A stretch of 64,000 nucleotides of DNA from Rariglobus sp041662485 (GTDB taxonomy: Bacteria > Verrucomicrobiota > Verrucomicrobiia > Opitutales > Opitutaceae). The DNA lies in contig JBAZSJ010000002.1 of assembly GCA_041662485.1 (NCBI GenBank), forward strand, positions 62,001-126,000, written 5' to 3'. The notes under the pieces were generated by a model, which was not told the origin of the DNA, did not search any database, and saw nothing but the letters and a program-made list of their open reading frames with translations. The position numbers were made by a program, and so were the translations under genes. Positions 62,839-64,000 of the stretch are shown here, one piece after another; position 1 is the first letter of the stretch, and the number at the start of each line of letters is the position of its first letter.

Positions 62839-63732
62839 ATGTCCAGCCTGCGTCTGATGTTACCCCCTCGTCATTTGCTCGCGATGGCCGTCGCCGGCTG
62901 CTGTCTTTCCCTTTTTATGCAAGCTGCTCCCCTCCCCCTGTGGTCCGCCAACACGCCCGGTGCGCTCGGCGCCACGCCCAACGATATCCCGACGCTCACG
63001 GCCTATCTCCCTCCCGCGGGAAAGGCCAACGGCGCCTCCATGCTCGTCCTGCCGGGCGGCGGTTACGGCGGCCTCGCCGACCACGAGGGAAAAGCCTACG
63101 CCGACTGGCTCGTCGCCCACGGCGTCACCTGCTACGTCCTCAAATACCGCCTCGGCTCCCACGGCTACCGCCACCCCGTCATGCTCAACGACGCCGCGCG
63201 CGGACTGCGCACCGTGCGCTCGCTGGCCCGCCGCGACGGCCTTGATCCCGCGCGCATCGGCATCATCGGCTCCTCCGCCGGCGGCCACCTCGCCTCGACG
63301 CTCCTCACTCATTTCGACGCCGGCAACGCCACCTCCGTCGACCCCGTCGAGCGCGAGAGCTCCCGCCCCGATCTCGGCATCCTTTGCTACCCGGTGATCA
63401 CGCTCGGCCAGTTCACCCACTCAGGTTCGAAAACCAAGCTCCTCGGTGCCTCGCCGGCGCCCGAGCTTGTCCAGAACCTCTCCAACGAGCTCCAGGTCAC
63501 GCCTAAAACTCCTCCGTGCTTCATCTGGCACACCGCGGAAGACGCCGCCGTGCCGGTCGAGAACAGCCTGCTCTTCGCCGAGGCCCTGCGCCGCAACCGC
63601 GTCCCGTTCTCCCTGCACATCTACGAAAAAGGCGGCCACGGCCTCGGGCTTGGCAAGGCCGCCCCGCCTTGGGCCGACCAATGCCTTTACTGGTTCGGCG
63701 AGCGCGGGTTCCTCGGTGCGGCCAAGCCCTGA
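62839..63732 (+). CDS. Exported alpha/beta-hydrolase (BD-FAE/acetylxylan-esterase-like)
   Basis: 297 aa. N-terminal signal peptide-like stretch (MLPPRHLLAMAVAGCCLSLF). Oxyanion region VLPGGGYGGLADHEG, nucleophile GIIGSSAGGHLAS (Ser in G-S-S-A-G), Asp in HTAEDAAVPVENS and His in YEKGGHGLG. Similar to esterases that remove acyl groups from plant polysaccharides. Divergent from hrpB; the start is the ATG at 62839, though an in-frame ATG at 62857 is possible. Confidence 0.85.
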   Translation: MSSLRLMLPPRHLLAMAVAGCCLSLFMQAAPLPLWSANTPGALGATPNDIPTLTAYLPPAGKANGASMLVLPGGGYGGLADHEGKAYADWLVAHGVTCYVLKYRLGSHGYRHPVMLNDAARGLRTVRSLARRDGLDPARIGIIGSSAGGHLASTLLTHFDAGNATSVDPVERESSRPDLGILCYPVITLGQFTHSGSKTKLLGASPAPELVQNLSNELQVTPKTPPCFIWHTAEDAAVPVENSLLFAEALRRNRVPFSLHIYEKGGHGLGLGKAAPPWADQCLYWFGERGFLGAAKP

Positions 63733-63758
63733 ACGGCCCACACGCATCGCTTGGACAA

Positions 63759-63851
63759 GGTGGACGGCGATCTCCGGGCGCCATGGATTGAGATCGCCCA
63801 TCCTCCTTACACCCAAAGTAAACCGACGGCGCCCGGAGGTCGCCGTCCACC
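63759..63851. repeat. Long palindrome downstream of the esterase gene
   Basis: GGTGGACGGCGATCTCCGGGCGCC (63759-63782) and GGCGCCCGGAGGTCGCCGTCCACC (63828-63851) pair at 23 of 24 positions, 45 bases apart. REP-like element between the esterase and typA. Confidence 0.8.
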
Positions 63852-63863
63852 CGACCAACAGTC

Positions 63864-63889
63864 GGCGCGTCAATTCGCGGTGACGCGCC
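63864..63889. repeat. Short hairpin before typA
   Basis: GGCGCGTCA ATTCGCGG TGACGCGCC, a perfect nine-base stem, 13 bases after the long palindrome. May be part of the same element or a terminator without a T-run. Confidence 0.55.
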
Positions 63890-63964
63890 TCCTTAGGCCT
63901 TGCCAAGGCCTGAAGCACTCCGCACGTTCTTCCCTTTTCCAAAGACAGAACGCCTTCAGTGCTT

Positions 63965-64000
63965 ATGAACCAGAACATCCGCAATATCGCCATCATCGCC
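63965..64000 (+). CDS. typA: Start of a TypA/BipA-type translational GTPase (partial)
   Basis: Only 12 residues, MNQNIRNIAIIA, before the window ends. That is the form of the strand preceding the P-loop in TypA (RNIAIIAHVDHGKTTL); the LepA version usually reads RNFCIIAHIDHGKST. The call depends on this short match. Confidence 0.65.
   Translation, partial: MNQNIRNIAIIA

Noticed and set aside
1..64000. CRISPR arrays, rRNA genes, insertion sequences
   Set aside because: No regularly spaced identical repeats, no rRNA-like stretches and no transposase-like frames with terminal inverted repeats were seen.

Overview
The window most resembles a member of the Verrucomicrobiota, probably the Opitutaceae. 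The clues are GC-rich DNA; a secreted autotransporter-repeat protein with a PEP-CTERM tail; type II pseudopilins lying among polysaccharide genes; an SLC45-like MFS sugar carrier; a LacI regulator; and a GPH/oxidoreductase-type sugar gene set. This assignment comes from gene content alone.

Layout. (1) 1-12.35 kb is accessory DNA, mostly on the minus strand. It holds a tightly overlapping six-gene operon with a Lon-type (S16) peptidase and, at the left edge, the start of a putative DNA-translocase-like protein; an AT-rich two-gene module with a nucleotide-cyclase-like protein; a replication-relaxation-like protein; an RNase H-like exonuclease; a RadC-like JAMM protein; and small plasmid/ICE-type genes. 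Two of the small genes carry the same duplicated leader. (2) 12.5-49.75 kb is a secreted polysaccharide-degradation locus: a GH2 enzyme, a beta-propeller lyase-like protein, three pectate-lyase-type proteins, two sialate-O-acetylesterase-like proteins, a GH94-type protein, a DUF1961-like protein, an MFS transporter, an isomerase-like protein, a Gfo/Idh/MocA oxidoreductase, and pseudopilin and surface proteins. Eight near-identical 14-bp palindromic sites (consensus YTGATACAKATMAG) lie in front of its transcription units and between the LacI gene and the transporter, so they probably define one LacI regulon. Two enzyme genes are broken, one by two frameshifts and one by an in-frame stop, and a LysR gene is a remnant. 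(3) 49.9-56.5 kb is again mobile DNA: a tyrosine-recombinase-like gene, a coupled operon with a HerA-like ATPase, a divergent winged-helix regulator, an ADP-ribosyltransferase-like toxin candidate with a small partner, and an orphan DUF1778 antitoxin. It ends at a 28-bp 3' tRNA fragment (56532-56559) followed by a terminator. (4) From about 56.6 kb onwards the genes are chromosomal housekeeping: ElyC/YdcF, DUF47-Pit phosphate transport, HrpB helicase, a secreted esterase and the first codons of typA. Several dispersed palindromic repeats occur here, one of them inside the hrpB coding sequence.

Reading of the whole. The tRNA fragment has its 3' end towards the housekeeping genes, and mobile-type genes sit on both sides of the degradation locus. 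The simplest model is that 1-56.5 kb is the right part of a large integrative element carrying a complete, LacI-controlled polysaccharide utilisation locus, with the intact tRNA left of the window. The alternative is two separate islands flanking a resident locus.
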